A stretch of DNA of 64,000 nt, taken from an uncultured delta proteobacterium (GTDB lineage: Bacteria; Desulfobacterota; Desulfovibrionia; Desulfovibrionales; Desulfovibrionaceae). Numbering within the stretch: the stretch's first letter is position 1; each line of letters starts with the position of its first letter. This document shows, piece by piece, positions 32,551 to 41,389 of this stretch. A program made the translations under genes and the position numbers. The DNA is taken from the NCBI GenBank assembly GCA_903843965.1, contig CAIMRY010000029.1, forward strand, positions 186,001 through 250,000, read 5' to 3'. The notes beneath the pieces were generated by a model. The model was not told the origin of the DNA and did not search any database. It saw only the letters and a program-made list of their open reading frames with translations.

Positions 32551-33870
32551 CTAGACCTCAGGCTTTTCCATGCATTCATAGATGATGTCGCTTAAGAACT
32601 TGAGCTCCATGCCCAGCTTGTGGTGGTGGATGATGTCGTGCAGGCCGCCGTGGCAGTTGTGGCACGGGGTGATGACGGTCTTGACCCCGGTGGCCTTCAA
32701 CTGCTCGGCCTTGACGAGGTTTCCGTCCACGCGCACGTTCTTGAACGGCGGACCGCAGTTGATGACGCCGCCGCCAGCCGCGCAGCAGTAGTTGTGCTCG
32801 CGGTTGGGGTGCATCTCGATGATGTCGCCGTCAACCAGGAAGCGGGTCACCTCGCGCAGCTTCTCTTGCAGTCCGCGCCCGCGCACGATGTTGCAGGGGT
32901 CCTGGATGGTCACCGGCCCGGGGAATTTCTTGGCCAGCTTGATCTTGCCTTCCTGAATGAGCTCCCAGTAGAACTCCACGGCGTGGATGACCGGCACCGG
33001 GTGCCAGCGCCAGCCCAGCCAGCGGTTGCCCACGTCGTACACGGAGCGGAAGGCGTGGCCGCACTCGCCCATGACGATGCGCTTGACCTTGAGCTTCTGG
33101 GCGCTCTCGAAGTGCTGGCGCTTGAGCCGCCCCATCATCTCGAAGTCGCCGGAGAACATGCACATGTCGGAGTTGTCCCAGCCGGTCTGGGCGGGCATGG
33201 TCCAGTCCACCCCGGCCATGTGCATGATGGCCGCGGCCTGGTAGATGAGCTGGGTGCGGAACTTGGGCTCGGGCGCGATGACCGAGTAGTAGATGTCCGC
33301 GCCTTCCTTGTCGAGCGGGATGCGCAGGCCGGGGAACTCTTCCCGGGCCTCGTCCTCCTGCCACATGAGCGAGTCGGTCCACTCGTCGTCCTTGACCCAC
33401 ATCTGGTTGAAGGTGGACGCATGGCTGTGCGCGGTGTCCTGCATGTACTGCGGGGTCACGCCCAGCTTGTGGCAGATGCGCCGGACCGTGCTCATGATGT
33501 AGGCTGTGTCGATGCCGATGGGGCAGAGATGCACGCAGCGGCGGCAGAGATTGCATTCGGTGTAGGCCAGCTGCGCCATGCCGTACACGAAGTCCGGGTC
33601 GACCCGGCCCTTCTTGTCCAGCAGCACGCTCATGGTCTGGTGGACCTTGCCAGCCGGAGTGTAGCTCGGGTCGCCGGGGTGGGAGCCCGCGAAGTGGCAG
33701 GCCTCGGCGCACATGCCGCAACGCATGCAGGTCTCGGCATAGGTTTTGAGCCGTGCGCCGGTTTCACCTTTGAGCACGGCGTTGACGACCTTCTCGATCT
33801 TCTCCGGAGTCAGCTGCGAAACCCCGCGCCGGAGCCCCACGTCCTCAATGAGTCTTTCCTGGATGCCCAT
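32551..33870 (-). CDS. tmcB: TmcB, HdrD-like iron-sulfur subunit of the Tmc complex
   Basis: 439 residues. The N-terminal region has two ferredoxin clusters (CMRCGMCAEACHF; CNLCRRCVHLCPIG). Two CCG-type heterodisulfide-reductase motifs follow: the first ends at MGECGHAF with an upstream Cys, and the second is CCAAGGGVINCG with a later CHNCHGG. The protein is soluble and sits on the cytoplasmic side of the membrane subunit, where it transfers electrons to thiol/disulfide carriers or DsrC-like partners (known for the family; partner inferred). Only ten bases separate it from tmcA. Confidence 0.94.
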   Translation of the reverse strand: MGIQERLIEDVGLRRGVSQLTPEKIEKVVNAVLKGETGARLKTYAETCMRCGMCAEACHFAGSHPGDPSYTPAGKVHQTMSVLLDKKGRVDPDFVYGMAQLAYTECNLCRRCVHLCPIGIDTAYIMSTVRRICHKLGVTPQYMQDTAHSHASTFNQMWVKDDEWTDSLMWQEDEAREEFPGLRIPLDKEGADIYYSVIAPEPKFRTQLIYQAAAIMHMAGVDWTMPAQTGWDNSDMCMFSGDFEMMGRLKRQHFESAQKLKVKRIVMGECGHAFRSVYDVGNRWLGWRWHPVPVIHAVEFYWELIQEGKIKLAKKFPGPVTIQDPCNIVRGRGLQEKLREVTRFLVDGDIIEMHPNREHNYCCAAGGGVINCGPPFKNVRVDGNLVKAEQLKATGVKTVITPCHNCHGGLHDIIHHHKLGMELKFLSDIIYECMEKPEV

Positions 33871-33891
33871 GTGTGGTTCCTCCTTGGGGCT

Positions 33892-34551
33892 TTACCAGTC
33901 TCTCGCGTGGCGCACGCCGCCGAACTCCGAGCCCATGTAGGCGCGGGTGAAGGCGGCGAAGACCATGTGCGAGAGGCGGGTGAAGGGGATGGCGGCGAGC
34001 ATGATCTCTCCGGCCACGATGTGGGCGATGATCATGACCTGATAGTCGAACACCTGGTGGTAGGCCAGAAAGCCTGTCAGGAAGGGCAGCGTCACAATGA
34101 CGAGCGCCAGCCAGTCCTTGCCGGTGGTGATGTAGGCCACTTCCTTCTGGCCCAGCCTGCGGCCCGCGAAGACCAGGCAGGCGGCCAGCACGACCAGGGT
34201 CATGATGTCGGCCACGTTGTCGGGCAGGGTGGCGTAGCTCACCCCGAAGAACTCGGTCCAAAGGACCACGTGGGCCACGAGAAACACGGGAACTGCGATG
34301 AGGCAGATGTGGAAGGCGAAGGTGGTCACGGTCATGACCGGGTTCTTGCGCCAGCCCAGGGCGTTGAAGGGGATCAGCCAGTTCACGATGGACCGCAGCG
34401 AGAAGCCCAGGTCCATGAAGGCCCAGGAAGACGCGTCCTTTTTCATGGCCAGTTGACGCATGGAGTAAAGCCGCCAGCCCGAACCCAGGAGAAAGATCCC
34501 CCAGGCGGCCCAGGCCAGGGGGCCGGTGACGAATTCGTATGCCGCATTCAT
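33892..34551 (-). CDS. tmcC: TmcC, integral membrane cytochrome b-like subunit
   Basis: 219 residues with about five helices (for example FVTGPLAWAAWGIFLLGSGW and HICLIAVPVFLVAHVVLW) and conserved helix histidines (FHICL, VAHVVL, YHQVF, AHIVAGE), as in NarI/HmcE-type b-heme subunits. It passes electrons from periplasmic cytochrome c3 to cytoplasmic TmcB. A strong Shine-Dalgarno GAGGA lies upstream. It is flanked by tmcD and tmcB with about 20-base gaps. Confidence 0.92.
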   Translation of the reverse strand: MNAAYEFVTGPLAWAAWGIFLLGSGWRLYSMRQLAMKKDASSWAFMDLGFSLRSIVNWLIPFNALGWRKNPVMTVTTFAFHICLIAVPVFLVAHVVLWTEFFGVSYATLPDNVADIMTLVVLAACLVFAGRRLGQKEVAYITTGKDWLALVIVTLPFLTGFLAYHQVFDYQVMIIAHIVAGEIMLAAIPFTRLSHMVFAAFTRAYMGSEFGGVRHARDW

Positions 34552-34572
34552 GGTCGTCCTCCTTACCCGCGC

Positions 34573-35832
34573 CTAGGCGCGGCCTACCTCTGCGACGATG
34601 CGCAGGAAGGCGTCCTTGTCCAGGGCCCGGATGAGCATCTTGGTGCCATCGGGGCTGAAGGTGGGCTCCCAGACCTTGGTGAACTCGCGCGGGTAGACCC
34701 GGCCGTCGACCACCAGGGACTGGCGCCCGGCCTTTTCCACCTTCACGGCCACGTGCCCGCCCATGGGGCTGATGACCGGCGTCCAGGCCATGTCCCATAC
34801 TCCGTCCCAGAACTTGCCGTCGACCATGACGCGCCAGCCGCGGTTGTCGGTGTTGCCCAGGGCGGCAACAACCTCGCCCTGGCGGGCGACAACCAGATCC
34901 GTGACCACCGGCATGGAGATGGACCAGGGCTTGCCGTTCATCACAACAGTGAAGGCTCCAAACTTCGGGGCCACGATGGCCGCGATGTTCTTGCCGTCCT
35001 GGCTGATGACCTGATGCCAACACTGGGAGAATTTGGGCTCCCAGATGATCTGGTCGTCCTGGGCCAGGCCCCAGGCCCCGGCCACGCGCACCGGCGCAAC
35101 CACCGACCCGGTGGCCGGGTTGAAGCGCGGCTCCCAGACGCAGCCGTAGTTGCCGGCCCACTTCTTGCCGTCCACCACGATGGAGTAGTCGTACAGCGTG
35201 GTGCGCACCTGGGCGGCCACGCGCTTGCCCTGGGGGTCAAAGGTCGGGGTCCAGACGTTCATGTAGTTGGTGCCCCAGCTCACGCCGTTGACGGCCACGC
35301 CGTATACCCCGGCGGCAAAGCCTTCGAGGTCTGCGGGCTTGAGCGATTCGAGCTGCACCACGGCCGCCGAGGACTGGCCATCGGCGGAAAGCACGGGCTG
35401 GTTGGCGTTCTCGTAGAGGGTCTCCCAGGGGGTGCCGTCGAGGCACAGGCCGTACTCGCCGCCGCTCTGGATGCAGGCCGCGATGACGTCGCCCTCGGAG
35501 GAAAACTGGGTGCCCCAGAGGTAGTCGAAGCTCTCCTCCCAGGCCTCCCCGTCCACGGCCAGGGTCCACATGCCGTCCTGCTGGACAATGGCGGTGAGCC
35601 TGCCGTCCGGGCTGAAGCGCGGGTACCAGGCCTTTTCAAAGTTGTTTCCCCATTGTTCGCCATTGACCAGGGCGGTGAATCCGTCCTCGCCCATGCTGGC
35701 AAGCATGGCCAGTTTTTCCCCGTCGGGCGAGGCATACGGCTCTTCAACCCAGGCGCAAACCTCCGGGCATTTTATTGAAGAGAGTATGACCCGTTGTCCC
35801 GGCTCCCAATTCCACAAGGTCGGTGGATGCAT
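34573..35832 (-). CDS. tmcD: TmcD, beta-propeller-like subunit of the Tmc complex
   Basis: 419 residues made of about eight degenerate repeats, each with a W-x-x-x-(Y/F)-x-x-x-W-x-P-x-F/VSPDG pattern (WYPRFSPDGR, WTPTFDPQGK, WEPRFNPATG, WTPVISPMGG, WEPTFSPDGT), which suggests a WD40/TolB-like propeller. No cofactor motif or signal peptide is visible. It is the first gene of the tmcDCBA operon, with GGGGGAGGG before the ATG. Its stop codon lies in the palindrome GCGCCTAGGCGC. The role in the complex is unknown; scaffolding is likely. Confidence 0.9.
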   Translation of the reverse strand: MHPPTLWNWEPGQRVILSSIKCPEVCAWVEEPYASPDGEKLAMLASMGEDGFTALVNGEQWGNNFEKAWYPRFSPDGRLTAIVQQDGMWTLAVDGEAWEESFDYLWGTQFSSEGDVIAACIQSGGEYGLCLDGTPWETLYENANQPVLSADGQSSAAVVQLESLKPADLEGFAAGVYGVAVNGVSWGTNYMNVWTPTFDPQGKRVAAQVRTTLYDYSIVVDGKKWAGNYGCVWEPRFNPATGSVVAPVRVAGAWGLAQDDQIIWEPKFSQCWHQVISQDGKNIAAIVAPKFGAFTVVMNGKPWSISMPVVTDLVVARQGEVVAALGNTDNRGWRVMVDGKFWDGVWDMAWTPVISPMGGHVAVKVEKAGRQSLVVDGRVYPREFTKVWEPTFSPDGTKMLIRALDKDAFLRIVAEVGRA

Positions 35833-35939
35833 GTCGCCCTCCCCCGCACGCCTGGGCGTGCGCTACGTATTGACCGCAGAGTGTTCCGCTAGGAATACCT
35901 CAAAAACTCGCCATGTTAATCTGCTATGAAAAGAAAAGG

Positions 35940-35960
35940 CACGAAGCTCTTGTTCGTGCT
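35940..35960. repeat. Hairpin in the tmcD/Rrf2-receiver divergent region
   Basis: GCACGAA (35940-35946) and TTCGTGC (35954-35960) form a perfect stem with a seven-base loop, flanked by AAAAG and TTTATT. It could be an operator, a 5' UTR hairpin of tmcD, or a terminator remnant. Confidence 0.4.
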
Positions 35961-36029
35961 TTATTGTACCTACATGCAATGTTGCCACAATTTTTACTTT
36001 CTGGGAAGTACTATTTCAAATTCCAGTTT

Positions 36030-36048
36030 ACATACGTCATAAGTATGT
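36030..36048. promoter_or_regulatory. Operator candidate, box 1 (ACATAC-N7-GTATGT)
   Basis: A perfect 19-bp inverted repeat, ACATAC GTCATAA GTATGT. Its sister box lies 32 bp away centre to centre, about three helical turns. It is about 200 bp before tmcD and 170 bp before the Rrf2-receiver gene. Confidence 0.65.
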
Positions 36049-36061
36049 TTAGTATATTTAA

Positions 36062-36080
36062 CCATACACGGTCAGTATGG
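36062..36080. promoter_or_regulatory. Operator candidate, box 2 (CCATAC-N7-GTATGG)
   Basis: A perfect inverted repeat with the same core (CATAC-N7-GTATG) and spacer length as box 1. It directly abuts a plausible -35 (36082-36087) and the AT-rich TATAAATA (36103-36110), so bound protein would block that promoter. Autoregulation by the adjacent Rrf2-type protein is the simplest reading. Confidence 0.65.
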
Positions 36081-36081
36081 C

Positions 36082-36110
36082 TTGCAAAGCACGGGTCCTT
36101 TGTATAAATA
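36082..36110 (+). promoter_or_regulatory. Putative promoter of the Rrf2-receiver gene
   Basis: TTGCAA (36082-36087) and TATAAATA (36103-36110) lie 15 bases apart, short of the ideal 17, about 90 bases before the ATG. The -10 element is strong. Box 2 abuts the -35. Confidence 0.4.
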
Positions 36111-36200
36111 AGGGTTCGAATATGTTCCTGCTCGACCCGCAATGGACGCGGCTGCGACCGGTGAGCGGGCTGTAGAGGCAGGAGGGGCAAAGGGAGAAAC

Positions 36201-37157
36201 ATGCGACTGACCACCAAGGGAAGATACGGGATGCGGCTGGTGCTGGACATCGCCCAGCACGAGGAGAAAGGGCCGGTGTCCATGGCCGAGACCTCGCTCA
36301 GGCAGGATGTCTCGGTCAAATACCTGGAGCGTCTGGTGGGAGAACTCCAGCGGGCCGGTTTTGTGCGCAGCGTTCGCGGACGCGAGGGCGGCCACCTCCT
36401 GGCCATACCCCCGGAGAACATCAGCGTGGGCGACGTGGTGCGCGCCCTTGAGGGCGACGCCTCCGTGCTGGCCTGCAGCAACAACCGCCTGGCCTGCCCG
36501 CGCTCGGTGCATTGCCTCACGCGGGCCATCTGGATCGCGGCCGACCAGGCCATGCTCGAGAAGCTCGACTCGGTCACCGTGCGCGACATCTTGAACGACG
36601 GCCAGAACTGCATGGCCCGCAAGGAGGCCGAGAAGCTCAAGATACTAAAGCCCATGAAGCAGCTGGACGCCAGGGCCGAGCCCAAGCCTGAGGAGGAGGT
36701 CCAGTCCGAGCCGGTGCTGCGCAAGAAGCTGGCCCGGCGCATCTTCCGCCAGCGCCTGGCCCAGACCGTCCAAGGACGCCCGGCGCGGCCCGAGGGTGCG
36801 CCCAAGAAGATCATGGTCGTGGACGACGACCCGGACATCGTGGACTATCTGCGGACGGTGTTCCGCGAGCGCGGATACGACACCTGCAGCGCCTGCGACG
36901 GCGACGTGGCCATGGAGGTGCTGGTGAACGAGTTCCCGGACCTGGTGACCCTGGACCTGGAGATGCCCAACGAATGGGGGCCGAAGTTCTTCCGCAAATT
37001 CTCGCGCATCCCCGAATTCCGCGACCTGCCGGTCATCGTCATCAGCGGCCTGCCGGGCATCCACCTGGCCATCCGCAAGGCCGTGGCCACCGTGCAGAAG
37101 CCCTTTGACCCGCAAGAGGTGCTGCGCATCGTGGAGGGGGCCATCGGCGAACCCTGA
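36201..37157 (+). CDS. Rrf2-family regulator fused to a response-regulator receiver
   Basis: 318 residues. Residues 1-135 are an Rrf2/IscR-type winged helix (MRLTTKGRYGMRLVLDIA, SVKYLERLVGELQRAGFVRSVRG) with three cysteines C92, C99 and C105, the usual Fe-S ligand set, though the first spacing is six rather than five. A basic, Glu-rich linker (140-200) leads to a full receiver (VVDDDPDIVDY, Asp252 in LVTLDLEMPNEWG, VVISGLPG-like, VQKPFDP) closely related to the protein at 26039-26398. One protein would read both an Fe-S/redox cue and a phosphorylation cue. It is divergent from tmcD and has two palindromes in its promoter. Confidence 0.92.
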   Translation: MRLTTKGRYGMRLVLDIAQHEEKGPVSMAETSLRQDVSVKYLERLVGELQRAGFVRSVRGREGGHLLAIPPENISVGDVVRALEGDASVLACSNNRLACPRSVHCLTRAIWIAADQAMLEKLDSVTVRDILNDGQNCMARKEAEKLKILKPMKQLDARAEPKPEEEVQSEPVLRKKLARRIFRQRLAQTVQGRPARPEGAPKKIMVVDDDPDIVDYLRTVFRERGYDTCSACDGDVAMEVLVNEFPDLVTLDLEMPNEWGPKFFRKFSRIPEFRDLPVIVISGLPGIHLAIRKAVATVQKPFDPQEVLRIVEGAIGEP

Positions 37158-37269
37158 ACCGCAGGCCTGCGGGGCGCCAAGCCATCCCGACTGTTGACGG
37201 TGGTTTCTGGTTGGGCATATGCATGGGGGAACCACGGGCCGCCCGGCCCATGCCCCAAGAGGAGTCCCC

Positions 37270-38750
<1,481 letters not shown>

Positions 38751-38754
<4 letters not shown>

Positions 38755-40112
38755 ACGCAGGCCGCGTGCTCGTGGTCGACGACGAGGCCATCGCCCGGGA
38801 GAACCTCGTGCACGCCCTGGTGCGCGCGGGCTACGAGGCCGAGAACGCGGCCGACTCCCGCTCCGCCCTGGCCGAGCTGGACCGCGCCCGCTACGACCTG
38901 CTTTTGACTGACCTGCGCCTGGGCGAGCAGAGCGAGCTGGACGGCATCGGGCTCATGGAGCGCGCGCGCAAGCTGCACCCCGGCCTGGAGGTGGTGGTCA
39001 TGACCGGCTACGCCACCGTGCCCGGGGCCGTGGCCGCCATGAACCGGGGGGCATACTCATACCTGGCCAAGCCGCTCAATCTCGACGAGGTGCGCGCGCT
39101 CACGGCCAAGGCCGTGGAGTCAAGCCAGCTGCGGCGCGAGGTGCTGGACCTGCGCCAGCGGCTGAAGGACCGCGACGCCCCGCCCATGCTGGTGGGCAAA
39201 AGCGCGGCCATGGCCGCGCTGCTCAAGACCATCGGCCAGGTGGCGCCCACCTCCTCCACCGTGCTGCTCCTGGGCGAAACCGGCACCGGCAAGGAGCTGG
39301 CCGCCCGGGCCATCCACCACGCCAGCCAGCGGGCGGACAAGCGCTTTCTGGGCGTGAACTGCGGGGCCTTCAGCGAGGAGCTTCTGGCCAGCGAACTCTT
39401 CGGGCACGAAAAGGGCGCGTACACCGGGGCGGGTGAGCGCAAGGCCGGACTGTTCGAGGCGGCCAGCGGCGGCACCCTGTTCCTGGACGAGGTGGGCGAG
39501 ATGACGCCGTCCATGCAGGTGCGCCTCTTGCGCGTGCTGCAGGAGCGCAAGATCCTGCGCGTGGGCGGCACGGCGGACATTCCGGTGGACGTGCGCGTCA
39601 TCGCCGCCACCAACAAGGACCTGGCCGTGGAGACCGAGACCGGGGCCTTCCGCCTGGACCTGTACTACCGGCTGAACGTCATCACCCTGCGCCTGCCCGC
39701 CCTGGCCGAACGGCGGGAGGACATCCCGCTTCTGGCCCGGCACTTCCTGCTCAAGTACTCCGAGCTGCTGGGCCGCGAGGTGCGCGAGCTCTCGCCCGGC
39801 GTGCTGGACATCCTGGCCAGCTACGCCTTTCCCGGCAACATCCGCGAGCTGGAGAACCTGATGGAGCGCGCCGTGGTCCTGGCCGAGGGCGACACCGTGG
39901 AGCCCCGGCACCTGCCCCCGGACCTGCAGCTGGACCAGCCGCGCCTCAAGACCTCGCGCCAGGGCGGCCTGCCCACCCTGGAGGAGAACGAGCGCCAGCA
40001 CATCCTCTGGGTGCTGGAGCACACCGGCAACAACAAGTCCCGCGCCGCCGAGATCCTCGGCATCGACCGCGCCTCGCTCTGGCGCAAGCTCAAGCGCGCC
40101 GGGCTGGGGTAG
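38751..40112 (+). CDS. Sigma-54-dependent response regulator, NtrC family
   Basis: 453 residues: receiver (VVDDEAIARENL, Asp in LLLTDLRLGEQSELDG, YLAKPLN), AAA+ with Walker A GETGTGKE, sigma-54 contact loop GAYTGA, Walker B GGTLFLDEVGE and Arg finger region, and a Fis-type helix-turn-helix (NKSRAAEILGIDRASLWRKLKR). It activates sigma-54 promoters when phosphorylated by the preceding kinase. The receiver has a longer post-Asp loop than usual. No sigma-54 promoter was found next to it, so its targets are elsewhere. Confidence 0.93.
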
Positions 40113-40193
40113 AGAAGAGAATATGTTCCGCAGGCCAAAGGGCCGGAGGCCGCTCTGGCCGGGGTCCTGGGGCAGCGGGCCGGGCCGCCGCCC

Positions 40194-40886
40194 TCAGCAC
40201 TCGGCCCGGGAGATCAGGCTGGCCGGATCAAGCAGGGTGATCCGCTTCAGCTCCACCCGGATCAGCCCCTCTTCCTGGAACTTCTTCAAAAACTGGCAGA
40301 CCGTCTGCTGGCACGAACCGACCATGGCGGCCATCTGCCCCTGGGTCAGCTTCAGGGGCACGGCCACCGGACCCTGGCGCGCGGCCGGTCCGGAAAAGCT
40401 CTCGGCGCAGAGGCAGAGCAGCAGCTTGGCCAGGCGCGCGCCCACATCTCCGGCCATGAGCCCCTCCACCTGATCGCTCAGGTAGCGCAGCCTGCGGCCC
40501 AGGATGCAGATGACCTTGCGCGCCGCGCGCGGATTCTCGTCCAGGAAGTCCTCCAGGGCGCTGCGGTCCATCTCGTGCAGCACGCTCGGCGTCAGGGTCT
40601 GGGCCCCGGCGCGGCGCAGGGGCGACTCCAGCACCTCGGCCAGGCCGAACAGCTCGCCCGCGCGGCGCATGAAGAAGATGGGCTCCTTGCCCTGGGAGGA
40701 CACCCCGTAGATGCGCACCAGGCCCTTTTCCAGGTAGTAGCACGAGCGGCTGGGCTCGCCCTGGTCGAACACCGCCGCGAACTTGGGCAGGGCCCTGCGC
40801 CGGGAGCGCAGCAGAAAGGCCCGCCGCTCCCGCTCCAGCCCGGTGAAGAAATCCTCCACCCCAAGGTGCCAGTAGCTCTGTTCCAT
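40194..40886 (-). CDS. Crp/Fnr-family transcriptional regulator
   Basis: 230 residues from ATG 40886 behind GGGGAGGGG. A cyclic-nucleotide-binding-like beta roll (FDQGEPSRSCYYLEKGLVRIYGVSSQGKEPIFFM, GELFGLAEVL) is joined by a long helix to a winged helix-turn-helix (LTQGQMAAMVGSCQQTVCQFLKKFQEEGLI). The recognition helix reads SCQQTVCQ, replacing the Arg/Glu/Arg of Crp/Fnr, so its DNA site should differ. No N-terminal Fnr-type Cys set is seen. It lies downstream of and co-directional with the AprBA-like/SLC13 genes and may control them. Confidence 0.88.
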   Translation of the reverse strand: MEQSYWHLGVEDFFTGLERERRAFLLRSRRRALPKFAAVFDQGEPSRSCYYLEKGLVRIYGVSSQGKEPIFFMRRAGELFGLAEVLESPLRRAGAQTLTPSVLHEMDRSALEDFLDENPRAARKVICILGRRLRYLSDQVEGLMAGDVGARLAKLLLCLCAESFSGPAARQGPVAVPLKLTQGQMAAMVGSCQQTVCQFLKKFQEEGLIRVELKRITLLDPASLISRAEC

Positions 40887-40894
40887 GGCCCCTC

Positions 40895-40964
40895 CCCTGC
40901 CGACAAAAGCCGCGGCCCGGCCCGGCAAAAGGCATGGCCCTGCCGACAAAAGCCGCGGCCCGGC
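40895..40964. repeat. 27-bp direct repeat upstream of the Crp/Fnr gene
   Basis: Two copies (40895-40921 and 40938-40964) of a 27-base unit starting CCCTGCCGACAAAAGCCGCG, period 43, lie in the 5' region of the regulator between it and the AprB-like gene. They could be duplicated operator sequence or replication slippage. Confidence 0.7.
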
Positions 40965-41036
40965 GCCGCAAGATGCGACGCCGGGTTGTGCAGCCCTGCC
41001 CACCCTAGCGCATGGGCGATACAAACGCCAGCGGCT

Positions 41037-41363
41037 CTAGCGCTTCAGGCGGTTCCTATACTCGTAGCTCGTCTCCTGGCCGTTGATGTCCACGCATTTC
41101 CAGATGATGCGGTCCTTGCCCATGATGGGCCGCAGGCTGGCCTTGTGGTAGCCCAGTTGGTAGGGGATGCGCGTCTCGATGGCCGCTGCCGGGCAGGCCT
41201 TGGTGCAGGACATGCAGTCCCAGCAATCCCTGGTGTTGCGGCAAAAGGCCTTGCCTGTGCCCTCGTCCACGGCCATGAGGTCGCCGGGGCAGGCCTCCTC
41301 GCAGCGCGACTCGGGCAGGCCCGCGCAACCGTTGCATTTATGCAGGTTCACTCTTGGCGGCAT
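41037..41363 (-). CDS. AprB-like ferredoxin-type iron-sulfur protein
   Basis: 108 residues. Two Cys groups, CNGCAGLPESRCEEACPGD and CWDCMSCTKACPAAAIE, should hold two [4Fe-4S] clusters. The spacing and the tail (WKCVDINGQETSYEYRNR) follow APS reductase beta subunits, but it is shorter than a typical AprB (about 150 or more residues) because the C-terminal tail is missing. AAAGGAGACAC precedes the ATG. It lies 26 bases after the AprA-like gene and probably feeds electrons to or from it. Confidence 0.87.
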   Translation of the reverse strand: MPPRVNLHKCNGCAGLPESRCEEACPGDLMAVDEGTGKAFCRNTRDCWDCMSCTKACPAAAIETRIPYQLGYHKASLRPIMGKDRIIWKCVDINGQETSYEYRNRLKR

Positions 41364-41389
41364 GGTGTGTCTCCTTTGCTGTACGCTGC

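Noticed and set aside
32620-35778. A 1052-codon plus-strand open frame across tmcB-tmcD
   Set aside because: Antisense shadow of three recognised genes; composition is Val/His/Gly-biased with no domain.
36201-37157. Rrf2 and receiver as two separate genes
   Set aside because: The frame is continuous through a Lys/Glu-rich linker with no stop or ribosome site before the receiver.
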